In this document: positions 14,025 through 22,284 of the stretch, piece after piece
Layout of the letters: every line of letters starts with the position of its first letter
Position numbering within the stretch: the stretch's first letter is position 1
DNA from: Pelagibacteraceae bacterium
Lineage (GTDB): Bacteria; Pseudomonadota; Alphaproteobacteria; Pelagibacterales; Pelagibacteraceae
Assembly: GCA_002704145.1 (NCBI GenBank)
Contig: PAFH01000020.1
Coordinates: forward strand, 1-28,318
Reading direction: 5' to 3'
Length of the DNA: 28,318 bases
The notes under the pieces: model-generated
Told to the model about the DNA's origin: nothing
Seen by the model: the letters and a program-made list of their open reading frames with translations, nothing else
The model's database searches: none
Program-made: the position numbers and the translations under genes

Positions 14025-14726
14025 TTAAATTTTTAACTCTGCCTTTTTATCCCTTATCATTTTTAAATCGACCCATGCTAATTTTTTTTGAGCTGGTTGT
14101 CTCATTAAAAAAGCTGGATGAAAAGTAACGATAATTGTCAATTTTCTAGATCCAATTTTTTTGTCTATCCATTTACCTCTAACTTTTGAAATTACATCAT
14201 CTGTGCCAATTAAAGCACTTAAGGCTGTACTTCCTAAAAGTACTAAAATTTTTGGATTAATAATTTCAATGTGTTTTTGTAAAAACGGTAAATATCTTTT
14301 TATTTCATCTTCAGTTGGTTTTCTATTTTCTGGTGGTCTATAATTAACGACATTAGTTATATAAACATTTTTTCTATTTAAATTTATAGACTCCAACATT
14401 TTATTCAATAAATCCCCTGCTCTACCTACAAAAGGTGTACCTTCTTTATCCTCAGATTTTCCAGGACCTTCGCCTACAAGCATAATTTTCGCTTTAGGGT
14501 TGCCGTCTGCAAAAACCATGTTTGTCGCACTCAGCTTTAGTTCGCAATTTTTTATCTTGGCAATTGATTTTCTTAAATATTCTAAATTTTTAGCTTTATC
14601 ACCTGAGGCCTCAAAAGCATTTTTTTTATATCTATTGATTGCTTTATTATTGTAAATTAAGTTGTGATTAATTAGCTTATAAAATTTAATTAACTTTACT
14701 GTTTTAGTATTTATTTTTTTAGGCAT
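14025..14726 (-). CDS. Uracil-DNA glycosylase family 4-like protein lacking most Fe-S cysteines
   Basis: A 233-residue protein. It has the UDG superfamily motif A (MLVGEGPGKSEDKEGTPFVGRAG, about residues 81-103), the block ITNVVNYRPPENRKP, and the HPA motif (VTFHPAFLMR, about 207) in place of HPS. Family 4 removes uracil from DNA and usually binds 4Fe-4S through four Cys. Here only C61 (in KNCELKLSATN) is present. The positions normally Cys in the RPP block and in the following helix are Tyr (VNYRPP, IKRYLPF), and the first of the usual N-terminal pair is absent. The N-terminal 40 residues are Lys/Asn-rich without known motif. It starts head-to-head with the TPR gene, only 7 bases apart. Confidence 0.82.
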   Translation of the reverse strand: MPKKINTKTVKLIKFYKLINHNLIYNNKAINRYKKNAFEASGDKAKNLEYLRKSIAKIKNCELKLSATNMVFADGNPKAKIMLVGEGPGKSEDKEGTPFVGRAGDLLNKMLESINLNRKNVYITNVVNYRPPENRKPTEDEIKRYLPFLQKHIEIINPKILVLLGSTALSALIGTDDVISKVRGKWIDKKIGSRKLTIIVTFHPAFLMRQPAQKKLAWVDLKMIRDKKAELKI

Positions 14727-14733
14727 TTAAATT

Positions 14734-16431
14734 ATGAATATATTTAAATTTTTAATAAACTTTATATTACAAATATTACTTGTTACCATTTTTTTTTCTA
14801 CACTTAATGCTAGAAATCTAGATAAGTTTTCATCAGGAAATTATGTATCAAATTACTTTTCTGGAATATTGTCATTAAATGACAGCCATTATGACGAGTC
14901 TTATAAATATCTAAAAAGACTGGAAGGATTAGAGGAAAGTCATTCAAGCTACTCTTCAAAATTTCTTTTTTCTTTAATTAATTTAGGTAAATTTAATGAA
15001 GCTTTTTACTACTCTAAAAAACTTGATAGAAAAAAATTAGGTAATTTTGAAAGTAATTTAATAATAGGTATTTATTATTTAAAAATTCAAAATTATGAAT
15101 TAGCTGAAAAATATTTTTTAAAAATGCGTAGTGTAAAAACAGATTTTATACTAAATGAATTTTTAGCAAATTCTCTTTTGGATTGGGTCAGTTTTTCTAA
15201 ACTTGATTTTAAAAATGCTCAAAATAGAATTAATTCTATTGATAAATCGTTTGAAAACTTAAAGAAAATACAAAATGCGTTTGTACATTGTTATTACAAA
15301 AAACCTGAAACTAAATTCATTTACGAAAAATTAACTCTAAATGAGAAAGTAAATTTTTCTAGATATAATTATTTTTACGCTTCATATCTTTTTAATGAAG
15401 GCAAAGAGAAAAATGCAAGAAAAGTTTTGAATTCTTCACTTAAATTATATCCTAAAAACTTATTACTAAATCAACTAAAATTAGATTTAAATTTAAATAA
15501 GTACCAAAAAAAATTTGATTGTAAAAATTTATCTCATGTAATCGCAGAAATATTTTACATAACAGCAAATGCTCTTTCCTCGCAACAAATATATAAATTT
15601 TCAAATTTTTATTTGAATTTGTCTAAGCACTTAAATCAAAACTTTATTTCTTTTAATACTTTATTAGCAGAAAATTTTTATAATGTTGGAGATCTTAAAC
15701 AGGCAAAAAAAAAGTATAAAAATATCAGTAAGCAAGGAGAAGCGTATGCTTGGTATAGCTCTAAACAAAAAGCTAAAATTTTAATTGAAGAAAAAAAAAA
15801 CATTGAAGCTATTAATCTTATAACAAAGTCTTACGAAAAGTTATCGATTAAGAATATCTATGAGACTTTAGATTATGCGATTTTTTTAAAAAATAATGAT
15901 CGATATAAAGATGCAATTAAATACTATACGAAAATAATAAATAAAATTGAAAAAAATCATCCTTTATACCCAAAAGTTACTGATGGAAGAGGGGTATCGT
16001 ATGAAAGATTGGGTGAATGGGAAAAGGCTGAAAAAGATTTATTATCTTCTTTAGAAGCAAGTCCAGATCAAGCTTACGTAATTAACTATCTCGCATATTC
16101 TTGGATTGAACAAGGAACTAAAATAGAAAAATCACTTAAAATGCTGGAGAAGGCTAATAATTTAAAATCCAATGACCCTTATATTGTAGACTCATTAGGA
16201 TGGGCATTATTTAAATTAAAAAGATATGAGGAGTCTAAGCAACAACTTCAATTCGCTGTTAAATTATTGCCGGCTGATCCAGTTATAAATGACCATTTTG
16301 GAGATGCTTTATGGAAAAATGGTAATAAAATTCAAGCAAGATACTATTGGAAATATGTACTTAATCTCAAAGACACCGAAGAAGAATTAAAAGGGAAAAT
16401 TAAAAAAAAGTTATTATCTGGCATTATGTAA
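14734..16431 (+). CDS. Tetratricopeptide-repeat protein, exported
   Basis: A 565-residue protein. It has an N-terminal signal peptide (hydrophobic residues 5-22, likely cleaved near LNA) and then many helical pairs. Clear TPR units are in the second half, for example near residues 388-425 (NNDRYKDAIKYYTKII and then GRGVSYERLGEWEKAEKDL) and 440-530 (SLGWALFKLKRYEESKQQL, GDALWKNGNKIQARYYW). The arrangement resembles alphaproteobacterial exported TPR scaffold proteins, perhaps for outer-membrane or envelope assembly; the partner is unknown. It is followed after one base by ispE. Confidence 0.8.
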   Translation: MNIFKFLINFILQILLVTIFFSTLNARNLDKFSSGNYVSNYFSGILSLNDSHYDESYKYLKRLEGLEESHSSYSSKFLFSLINLGKFNEAFYYSKKLDRKKLGNFESNLIIGIYYLKIQNYELAEKYFLKMRSVKTDFILNEFLANSLLDWVSFSKLDFKNAQNRINSIDKSFENLKKIQNAFVHCYYKKPETKFIYEKLTLNEKVNFSRYNYFYASYLFNEGKEKNARKVLNSSLKLYPKNLLLNQLKLDLNLNKYQKKFDCKNLSHVIAEIFYITANALSSQQIYKFSNFYLNLSKHLNQNFISFNTLLAENFYNVGDLKQAKKKYKNISKQGEAYAWYSSKQKAKILIEEKKNIEAINLITKSYEKLSIKNIYETLDYAIFLKNNDRYKDAIKYYTKIINKIEKNHPLYPKVTDGRGVSYERLGEWEKAEKDLLSSLEASPDQAYVINYLAYSWIEQGTKIEKSLKMLEKANNLKSNDPYIVDSLGWALFKLKRYEESKQQLQFAVKLLPADPVINDHFGDALWKNGNKIQARYYWKYVLNLKDTEEELKGKIKKKLLSGIM

Positions 16432-16432
16432 G

Positions 16433-17272
16433 ATGAAATTAAAATCTTTTTCAAAAATAAATCTATCTTTAAATATAATAAAAAAACTTAAAAAAAATAA
16501 TTTACACCAAATACAATCTTATTTTTGTCTAGTAAACTTATTTGATGATATATTTATTAAAAAGATAATAGGAAAAAAAGATGATATTATATTCAAGGGA
16601 CCTTTTTCCAAAAGAATTAAAACAGGCGATAACTCAATTAAAAAAGTTTTAAAAATTCTAAGAAATAGAAAATTAATCAATAATTATTATTCAATTTTAA
16701 TAAATAAAAGGATACCTATTTCGGCAGGCATGGGTGGAGGAACAAGTAATGCTTTCCACTTGGCAAAATATTTTTTAGGAAAAAAGATGACCCAAACTCT
16801 AATCAATGATTTTGAAAATAAAATTGGAACAGATTTCAGATTATTTTTTAATAACCAAGGGTTTTTAAAAAACTTAAAAAAAGTCCAAGTTTTTAAAAAA
16901 AAACATATATTTTATTTTTTGATTATATATCCAAAGATTCGAAGCTCTACGAAATTTGCTTACTCTAAAGTAAAAGATTATTCTCCAAACTCAAAAAAAA
17001 ATATTAAAATCACAAATAACAAAGCTAAATTTATTAATTTTTTAAAAAACGAAAATAATGATTTACAATTTATTATTGAAAAAAGACATCCAATTATAAA
17101 AAAATTAATAATAGAGATTGAGAAAAAAAAGGGTTGTTATTTTTCAAGAATGACTGGATCCGGATCTGCTTGTTTTGGAGTATTTAAAAGTTTAAAATAT
17201 GCGAGAATTTCTTTAAAAAAAATTAAGACAAAATACCCCAGTTATTGGGCAACAGTTGCAAAAACTATTTAA
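16433..17272 (+). CDS. ispE: 4-diphosphocytidyl-2-C-methyl-D-erythritol kinase
   Basis: GHMP-family kinase of the MEP pathway, which makes the isoprenoid units used for carotenoids, quinones and lipids. The 279-residue sequence has the conserved N-terminal KSFSKINLSLNI block (Lys in the active site), the ATP-binding glycine loop (ISAGMGGGTSNAFHLAK, about residues 97-113), and the C-terminal MTGSGSACFGVF motif (about 240-251). It is very Lys/Asn-rich, as are its neighbours. It starts one base after the TPR stop, so the two are probably one transcript. It indirectly supplies the crt/blh pathway in the same window. Confidence 0.92.
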   Translation: MKLKSFSKINLSLNIIKKLKKNNLHQIQSYFCLVNLFDDIFIKKIIGKKDDIIFKGPFSKRIKTGDNSIKKVLKILRNRKLINNYYSILINKRIPISAGMGGGTSNAFHLAKYFLGKKMTQTLINDFENKIGTDFRLFFNNQGFLKNLKKVQVFKKKHIFYFLIIYPKIRSSTKFAYSKVKDYSPNSKKNIKITNNKAKFINFLKNENNDLQFIIEKRHPIIKKLIIEIEKKKGCYFSRMTGSGSACFGVFKSLKYARISLKKIKTKYPSYWATVAKTI

Positions 17273-17306
17273 ATTAACAAATTTATGATATATCAAAATC
17301 AAATAT

Positions 17307-17380
17307 TGGGGCATAGCCAAGCGGTAAGGCAGCGGTTTTTGATACCGCCATCCTAGGTTCGAATCCTAGTGCCCCAGCCA
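17307..17380 (+). tRNA. tRNA-Gln (anticodon TTG), with encoded CCA
   Basis: Cloverleaf: the acceptor stem TGGGGCA pairs with TGCCCCA. The D arm is AGCCAAGCGGTAAGGCA-like. The anticodon stem GCGGT/ACCGC encloses the 7-base loop TTTTGAT with anticodon TTG. The T arm is CTAGG-TTCGAAT-CCTAG. The discriminator G and CCA are encoded (17377-17380). The initial U of the U-G/U-A type acceptor end is common in glutamine tRNAs. It lies between ispE and the tRNA nucleotidyltransferase, with 34 and 7 bases on either side, so it is probably cut from a longer transcript. Confidence 0.97.
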
Positions 17381-17387
17381 ACTTTAT

Positions 17388-18650
17388 ATGTTTAACTTTA
17401 AATTTGAGTTTATAAACAGAATCAAAAAAACTCTTTTTCCCTTCTATAAAAATAGTGAAATTCAATTTATTTTTAGCAAGCTTCAAGAAGATTTCCCCAC
17501 TAAACCTAAAAAAGCGATGTTTGTTGGAGGTTGTGTAAGAAAACATCTTAGCAATGAAAAAATTGACGATATAGACATAGCTACTTCGCTAACTACTGAT
17601 CAAATAAAAGAAAAATTTAAAAAAACTAAATTGAAAATTGTGGACAGCGGTATCAAGCATGGAACAATAACTATTGTTTCTAAAAATTTTAAATTTGAGA
17701 TAACTACACTTCGAAAGGATGTTAAAACTGATGGTAGGCATGCTGAAATTGAATACACCGAAAACTGGCAAACAGACTCCGAAAGAAGAGATTTTACTAT
17801 TAATGCAATTTATCTTGATAACAAAGGTAATTTATTTGATCCACAATTAGGAACTATCGATTTAAAAAATCGTAATATAAAATTTATAGGTGATCCAAAT
17901 AAAAGAATAGAAGAAGATTACTTAAGAATAATTCGTTTTATTAGATTTTCTATAGAATATGAAAGTGAAGCAGAGAGTAGTACCTTGGAGGCCATTAAAT
18001 TAAATTTAAATGGAGTTAGAAAAATTTCAAAAGAACGAATTTTAAATGAGTTAATAAAGATATTAAAAAATGAAAATTTTATAAATATTATTAACAAAAA
18101 AAATTTAAAAGAGGTTTTTTTACTTATATTTCCTGAATTTAAATATTTTGAAAGATTAAATTATCTAAAGAAACTTCAAAATAGATTAAACTTAAACTAC
18201 AAAATCATTTTAAGTATTTTACTAATAGATGGAAAAGACAACCATGAGTATTTTGCCCATAAATATAACATTTCTAATGATCTAAGACAATTTTTAAAAT
18301 ATACTTCTGATAATTATAAAACAATGCTTGAAAATAAAAATTTTTTTAAAAATGATCTTAAAAAAAATATTTACCTTATTGGAAAAGAAAATTTAAAAAT
18401 ATTAAATTTTTTAAAATTTTCTGAAAACAAAAAAAATAAATTGGATGAATATTTAAATATTTTTCAAAGAATACAAAGTTTAAATATACCGAAATTCACA
18501 ATTGATGGTAGTTACCTTAAAAAACATGGCATGAATGAAGGTTTACTAATGGGAAAAACTTTAAAAATATTAGAGAAAGAGTGGCTTAAAAATGATTTTA
18601 AAATTTCTAGAGAAAAAATATTAGAAATTATTAAAAAGCAATTAAGTTAA
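17388..18650 (+). CDS. cca: tRNA nucleotidyltransferase / poly(A) polymerase family (CCA-adding enzyme)
   Basis: A class II nucleotidyltransferase of 420 residues. It has the fold signature [10 protein letters not shown] (about 45-54) and the metal-binding DIDIATSL (DxD, about 62-69), followed by [25 protein letters not shown] and [12 protein letters not shown], all typical of bacterial CCA-adding and PcnB-like enzymes. The [16 protein letters not shown] block in the neck also fits. CCA addition and poly(A) polymerase cannot be separated by eye; alphaproteobacterial relatives act on tRNA. It starts 7 bases after a tRNA gene that already encodes its CCA. Its TAA shares TTAA with the convergent greA stop. 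Confidence 0.9.
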   Translation: MFNFKFEFINRIKKTLFPFYKNSEIQFIFSKLQEDFPTKPKKAMFVGGCVRKHLSNEKIDDIDIATSLTTDQIKEKFKKTKLKIVDSGIKHGTITIVSKNFKFEITTLRKDVKTDGRHAEIEYTENWQTDSERRDFTINAIYLDNKGNLFDPQLGTIDLKNRNIKFIGDPNKRIEEDYLRIIRFIRFSIEYESEAESSTLEAIKLNLNGVRKISKERILNELIKILKNENFINIINKKNLKEVFLLIFPEFKYFERLNYLKKLQNRLNLNYKIILSILLIDGKDNHEYFAHKYNISNDLRQFLKYTSDNYKTMLENKNFFKNDLKKNIYLIGKENLKILNFLKFSENKKNKLDEYLNIFQRIQSLNIPKFTIDGSYLKKHGMNEGLLMGKTLKILEKEWLKNDFKISREKILEIIKKQLS

Positions 18651-19123
18651 ATATATTTAACATCTGTTATTTCTAGATTTCTTTCACCTGATGGCGTTGT
18701 TACACTTACTAAATCATCTTTATTTTTACCAATCAGAGCTTTGCCTATTGGACTTTTATAAAATATTAAATTTTTAGAAATATCAGCTTCATCTTGACCA
18801 ACGATCCTATACATAATTTGTTTGTTAGTATCCAAATCTTTTACTTTTACAGTTGAGCCAAATATAACTTTTCCATTGTTATCTATTTTTGTCACATCAA
18901 TTACATTAGCTCTAGCTATAAGATCATTTATTACTAGCACTCTTCCTTCAACTAAACCTTGCTGTTCTTTTGCAGCATGGTATTCTGCATTTTCTTTTAA
19001 ATCACCGTGAGATCTTGCTTCAGCTATAGCTGCAACTATTTTCGGTCTTTGAACATTTTTTAAATTTTCTAATTCAGATTTTAAATTTTCTAAACCTTTA
19101 ATTGTAATAGGTTCCTTGTCCAT
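18647..19123 (-). CDS. greA: Transcription elongation factor GreA
   Basis: Rescues stalled RNA polymerase by stimulating transcript cleavage. The 158-residue protein has the N-terminal coiled-coil hairpin with the catalytic tip sequence [18 protein letters not shown] (about residues 36-53) and the C-terminal FKBP-like domain ([33 protein letters not shown]). Length and domain order are normal. It begins 3 bases after hemF on the same strand. The stop overlaps the cca stop in the palindrome TTAA, leaving no room for a terminator between the two converging genes. Confidence 0.96.
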   Translation of the reverse strand: MDKEPITIKGLENLKSELENLKNVQRPKIVAAIAEARSHGDLKENAEYHAAKEQQGLVEGRVLVINDLIARANVIDVTKIDNNGKVIFGSTVKVKDLDTNKQIMYRIVGQDEADISKNLIFYKSPIGKALIGKNKDDLVSVTTPSGERNLEITDVKYI

Positions 19124-19126
19124 AAT

Positions 19127-19951
19127 TTATTTCCATTTTGCTTCTGGGGGTAACGACATAAGAATAGAGTCAGTATTTCCACCAGAATTTAATCCAAACT
19201 TTGTACCCCTATCATACAAAAGATTAAATTCAATATATCGCCCTCTTTTAAGTAACTGTTTTTCTTTATCATTTTTATTCCACTTAAGATTTTTTTTCCT
19301 ATTGATAACTTTTTTTGATATTTCTATAAATGCTAAACCTAGCTCTCTTACAAACTTAAAATTCTGCGTCCAATTCTTTGTCTCGTAATCAAAGAATATA
19401 CCACCAATTCCTCTAGGTTCATTCCTGTGAGGTAAAAAAAAATATCTGTCACACCAATTTTTGTATTTTTTATAGTTTTTTTTATTTACGATACAAATTT
19501 TTCTTAATTCATTATGGACTAAAGTTTTTTCTTTTAGATCAATTTGGCTAGGAGTGACGTCCATTCCTCCTCCGAACCATTCTTTCGATGTTACAATAAA
19601 ACGCGTATTAAAATGAATTGCTGGTATTTTTGGATTTTTCATATGAGCTACAATCGAAATTCCTGAGGCCCAATATTTACCATCTTTACTAGCTCCTAAA
19701 ATATTGGATCTAAACTCTTTTTTAAATTTTCCTGAAACTGTAGACTTATTTACACCTACTTTGTCAAAAATTTTACCGTTTTTAAGAAGAAAAGAAGTTC
19801 CTCCGCCCTCACCTTTAATTTTTTTCACCCACTTCCTTTTTAAAAATTTTTTTTTATTTTTTTCTAATAATTCAAATTCTCTACAGATTTGGTTTTGTAA
19901 GTAAGAAAACCATCTATCTGCCATTTTTTTTTTAAAGTCTATATTATTCAT
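19127..19951 (-). CDS. hemF: Aerobic (oxygen-dependent) coproporphyrinogen III oxidase
   Basis: Converts coproporphyrinogen III to protoporphyrinogen IX in haem synthesis, using oxygen. The 274-residue sequence has the family blocks GGGTSFLLKNGKIFDKVGVN, FIVTSKEWFGGGMDVTP, RNEPRGIGGIFFDY, RGRYIEFNLLYDRGTKFGL and the ending SLPPEAKW. It starts within the trmL stop (ATGA) and is followed by greA. The product is needed for the haems of the cytochrome b and c1 proteins encoded just upstream in the opposite direction. Confidence 0.96.
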   Translation of the reverse strand: MNNIDFKKKMADRWFSYLQNQICREFELLEKNKKKFLKRKWVKKIKGEGGGTSFLLKNGKIFDKVGVNKSTVSGKFKKEFRSNILGASKDGKYWASGISIVAHMKNPKIPAIHFNTRFIVTSKEWFGGGMDVTPSQIDLKEKTLVHNELRKICIVNKKNYKKYKNWCDRYFFLPHRNEPRGIGGIFFDYETKNWTQNFKFVRELGLAFIEISKKVINRKKNLKWNKNDKEKQLLKRGRYIEFNLLYDRGTKFGLNSGGNTDSILMSLPPEAKWK

Positions 19952-20400
19952 TTAATTGAAAAATTATTTTGTCTTAAAGCTTCAGAAGTAACAATTGCAA
20001 CAGTCATAGCAACATTAAGAGATCTGGTTTTTTTATTTAAAGGGACTCTAATCTTATTTTTTATTGTTTTATGTAAATTTTCTGGAACGCCAGCGCTTTC
20101 TCTTCCAAATAGAAGTATATCGTTTTGTTTATAATTTAATTTATGATATTCTTTTTTCGCTTTCGTAGTCACGAGAATTATTCTACTTTTACTATTTTTT
20201 TTTAAAAAAATATCAAAATCATTATATCTATGAATATTACTAAACTGAATATAATCCATTACTACTTTTTTAAATCTAGCATCATTTAAATTAAATCCGC
20301 AAGGTTCAATAATATGTACTTTAAAACTAAAGCAAGCGCTTAATCTAATAATAGCTGCTGTATTTTGAGGAATGTCAGGTTTATAAAGCGCTATGTGCAT
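19948..20400 (-). CDS. trmL: tRNA (cytidine(34)-2'-O)-methyltransferase
   Basis: SPOUT-fold methyltransferase that modifies the wobble base of certain leucine tRNAs. The 150 residues begin with ALYKPDIPQNTAAIIRLSA and contain HIIEPCGF, the knot motif LLFGRESAGVPE (about 93-104) and RSLNVAMTVAIVTSEALRQ at the end, all characteristic of TrmL/YibK. It is divergent from petA across a 99-base region and first in trmL-hemF-greA. Confidence 0.93.
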   Translation of the reverse strand: MHIALYKPDIPQNTAAIIRLSACFSFKVHIIEPCGFNLNDARFKKVVMDYIQFSNIHRYNDFDIFLKKNSKSRIILVTTKAKKEYHKLNYKQNDILLFGRESAGVPENLHKTIKNKIRVPLNKKTRSLNVAMTVAIVTSEALRQNNFSIK

Positions 20401-20436
20401 TATTATTGCCTAATTTACTTAATTTATGTGTCATTC

Positions 20437-20446
20437 TGACCCTAGA
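20437..20446 (+). promoter_or_regulatory. TGACCCTAGA motif, copy upstream of petA
   Basis: Ten bases identical to those upstream of ccrM (13400-13409, minus strand), in the same orientation to the following gene. In both places TTAA begins 6 bases later and TTG 12 bases later. It lies in the only sizeable gap near petA, between the divergent trmL and petA starts. Function unknown. Confidence 0.4.
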
Positions 20447-20458
20447 AAAATCTTAATT

Positions 20459-20488
20459 TTGGTTTATTTAAACTATAAACATTATAAA
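20459..20488 (+). promoter_or_regulatory. petA: Candidate petABC promoter
   Basis: TTGGTT (20459-20464) and TATAAA (20483-20488) are separated by 18 bases. Transcription would begin about 5 bases before the petA ATG, giving a nearly leaderless message; no Shine-Dalgarno sequence precedes petA. AT-rich DNA yields such matches by chance, so this is tentative. Confidence 0.35.
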
Positions 20489-20499
20489 CACTTACTTAA

Positions 20500-21021
20500 A
20501 TGAGCAAAGAAGAAAAAAAAGTAAATCGAAGAGATTTTTTATTTACCGCAAGCTATACCGTAGGGGCAGTAGGTTTGGGAGCAGTAGTATGGCCTTTAAT
20601 AGACCAAATGAATCCAGACAAAGCTCAGCAAGCTCTTGCGACAACAGAAGTTGATATTAGTCAAGTTGAACCTGGTAAGTCAATCACTGTTTTGTGGAGA
20701 GGAAAACCAGTTTTTTTAAAAAGAAGAACTCCTGAAGAAATTGTAGAGGCAAGGGCAGTAAAAATGGACGATTTGCCAGATCCTCAAAAGGATGAAGATA
20801 GAGTAAAAGAAGGAAAAGACGAATGGTTAGTAATGTTAGGAGTTTGTACTCATCTAGGATGCGTGCCATTAAAGAATAAAGGAGATTATAAAGGTTGGTT
20901 TTGTCCTTGTCATGGTTCACATTATGATGTTTCAGGCAGAATAAGAAAAGGTCCTGCCCCAAAAAATATGGAAATACCTAAATTTGAATTTGTAGATAAT
21001 AATACTATTAAAATTGGATAA
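20500..21021 (+). CDS. petA: Ubiquinol-cytochrome c reductase Rieske iron-sulfur subunit
   Basis: Electron-carrying 2Fe-2S subunit of the bc1 complex, facing the periplasm. The 173 residues start with a twin-arginine type signal anchor (NRRDFLF, R10-R11), then one membrane helix (about 16-34) and the soluble domain. The cluster ligands are C116-T-H118-L-G-C121 and C135-P-C137-H138. Both Cys pairs expected for a Rieske protein are present. It leads the petA-petB-petC operon, three bases before petB. Confidence 0.97.
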   Translation: MSKEEKKVNRRDFLFTASYTVGAVGLGAVVWPLIDQMNPDKAQQALATTEVDISQVEPGKSITVLWRGKPVFLKRRTPEEIVEARAVKMDDLPDPQKDEDRVKEGKDEWLVMLGVCTHLGCVPLKNKGDYKGWFCPCHGSHYDVSGRIRKGPAPKNMEIPKFEFVDNNTIKIG

Positions 21022-21024
21022 AAA

Positions 21025-22284
21025 ATGAGTGATCACGAATACACACCAAAATCAAGAGCAGGTAAATGGTTAAATGATAGATTACCTTTACTTACACTTG
21101 GAAATCATCTTACAGATTACCCGACACCAAAAAATTTAAATTATTGGTGGACATTTGGAGGAATACTAACTTTTTGTTTAATCACTCAAATTATCACAGG
21201 TATTGTTTTAGCAATGCATTACGTTGCTCATGCTGATTTAGCTTTTGCTAGCGTTGAACATATAATGAGAAATGTTAATTACGGTTGGTTGATTAGATAT
21301 ATCCATAGTAACGGTGCTTCAATGTTTTTTTTAGCAGTATATATTCATATTTTTAGATCTCTATTTTATGGATCCTATAAGTCACCGAGAGAAGTGATTT
21401 GGATTATAGGTTTGATGATTTATCTTTTGATGATGGCAGCAGCATTCATGGGCTATGTTTTACCTTGGGGACAGATGAGTTTTTGGGGCGCCACTGTTAT
21501 CACGAATTTATTTAGCGCAATACCTTTAGTAGGAGAAAGTATTACTACTTGGTTGTGGGGTGCTTATTCTGTAGACAACCCAACTTTAAACAGATTTTTT
21601 AGCTTACATTATCTAATACCTTTCCTTATTTTAGGTCTCGTGGTCCTACATATTTGGGCTTTACATGTTCCTGGAAATAATAATCCAGTAGGAATAGATA
21701 TTAAAAAACCATCAAAAGACACTGTACCTTTTCATCCATATATAACTATAAAAGATGCATTTGCATTATTAATGTTTATGATAGTGTTTGCTGGATTTGT
21801 TTTTTTTACCCCAAACGTGTTAGGACACTCTGATAACTATATTCCTGCTAATCCTCTAGTAACACCAGCTCATATAGTTCCAGAATGGTACCTGTTACCT
21901 TTTTATGCAATCTTAAGATCAGTCCCAGATAAACTTGGAGGAGTGATTTTAATGTTCGGTGCAATATTTATTTTATTTGTCTTGCCTTGGCTTGATACCT
22001 CAAAAGTTAGATCAGCAGTATTTAGACCAATATACAGACAATTTTATTGGATATTTGTGATTGACGTTTTATTGCTAGGATACATGGGAGCTATGCCAGC
22101 TGAAGGAATTTATCTAGTATTAGCGAGAGTAGGAACAATCTATTATTTTTTGCATTTTATTGTTGTATTGCCAGTTGTCGGTTTATTAGAAAAAACAGAT
22201 CCCATACCAATGAGTATTTCTGAGCCAGTTTTATCAGGAGTAGCAGAACCGTCTCTTGCAAAGAAAGACAATGCAAAAATTTAA
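21025..22284 (+). CDS. petB: Cytochrome b subunit of the bc1 complex
   Basis: Membrane core of ubiquinol-cytochrome c reductase, 419 residues with about eight helices and two b haems. The haem-ligand histidines lie in helices containing [11 protein letters not shown] and [13 protein letters not shown], and later in [23 protein letters not shown]. The Qo-site motif PEWY is in [17 protein letters not shown] (about residue 287). The C-terminal part is full length. It lies three bases after petA with no Shine-Dalgarno sequence and overlaps the start of petC. Confidence 0.97.
   Translation: MSDHEYTPKSRAGKWLNDRLPLLTLGNHLTDYPTPKNLNYWWTFGGILTFCLITQIITGIVLAMHYVAHADLAFASVEHIMRNVNYGWLIRYIHSNGASMFFLAVYIHIFRSLFYGSYKSPREVIWIIGLMIYLLMMAAAFMGYVLPWGQMSFWGATVITNLFSAIPLVGESITTWLWGAYSVDNPTLNRFFSLHYLIPFLILGLVVLHIWALHVPGNNNPVGIDIKKPSKDTVPFHPYITIKDAFALLMFMIVFAGFVFFTPNVLGHSDNYIPANPLVTPAHIVPEWYLLPFYAILRSVPDKLGGVILMFGAIFILFVLPWLDTSKVRSAVFRPIYRQFYWIFVIDVLLLGYMGAMPAEGIYLVLARVGTIYYFLHFIVVLPVVGLLEKTDPIPMSISEPVLSGVAEPSLAKKDNAKI

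Noticed and set aside
17283..17546. Minus-strand open frame of 87 codons across the tRNA and the start of cca
   Set aside because: Part of its translation (GALGFEPRMAVSKTAALPLGYAP) is the well-known false peptide read from the reverse strand of a tRNA gene.
22256..22270. TTG at 22256 as the start of cytochrome c1
   Set aside because: The ATG at 22271 gives a better signal peptide and a usual overlap length; the added residues (QRKT) have no support.
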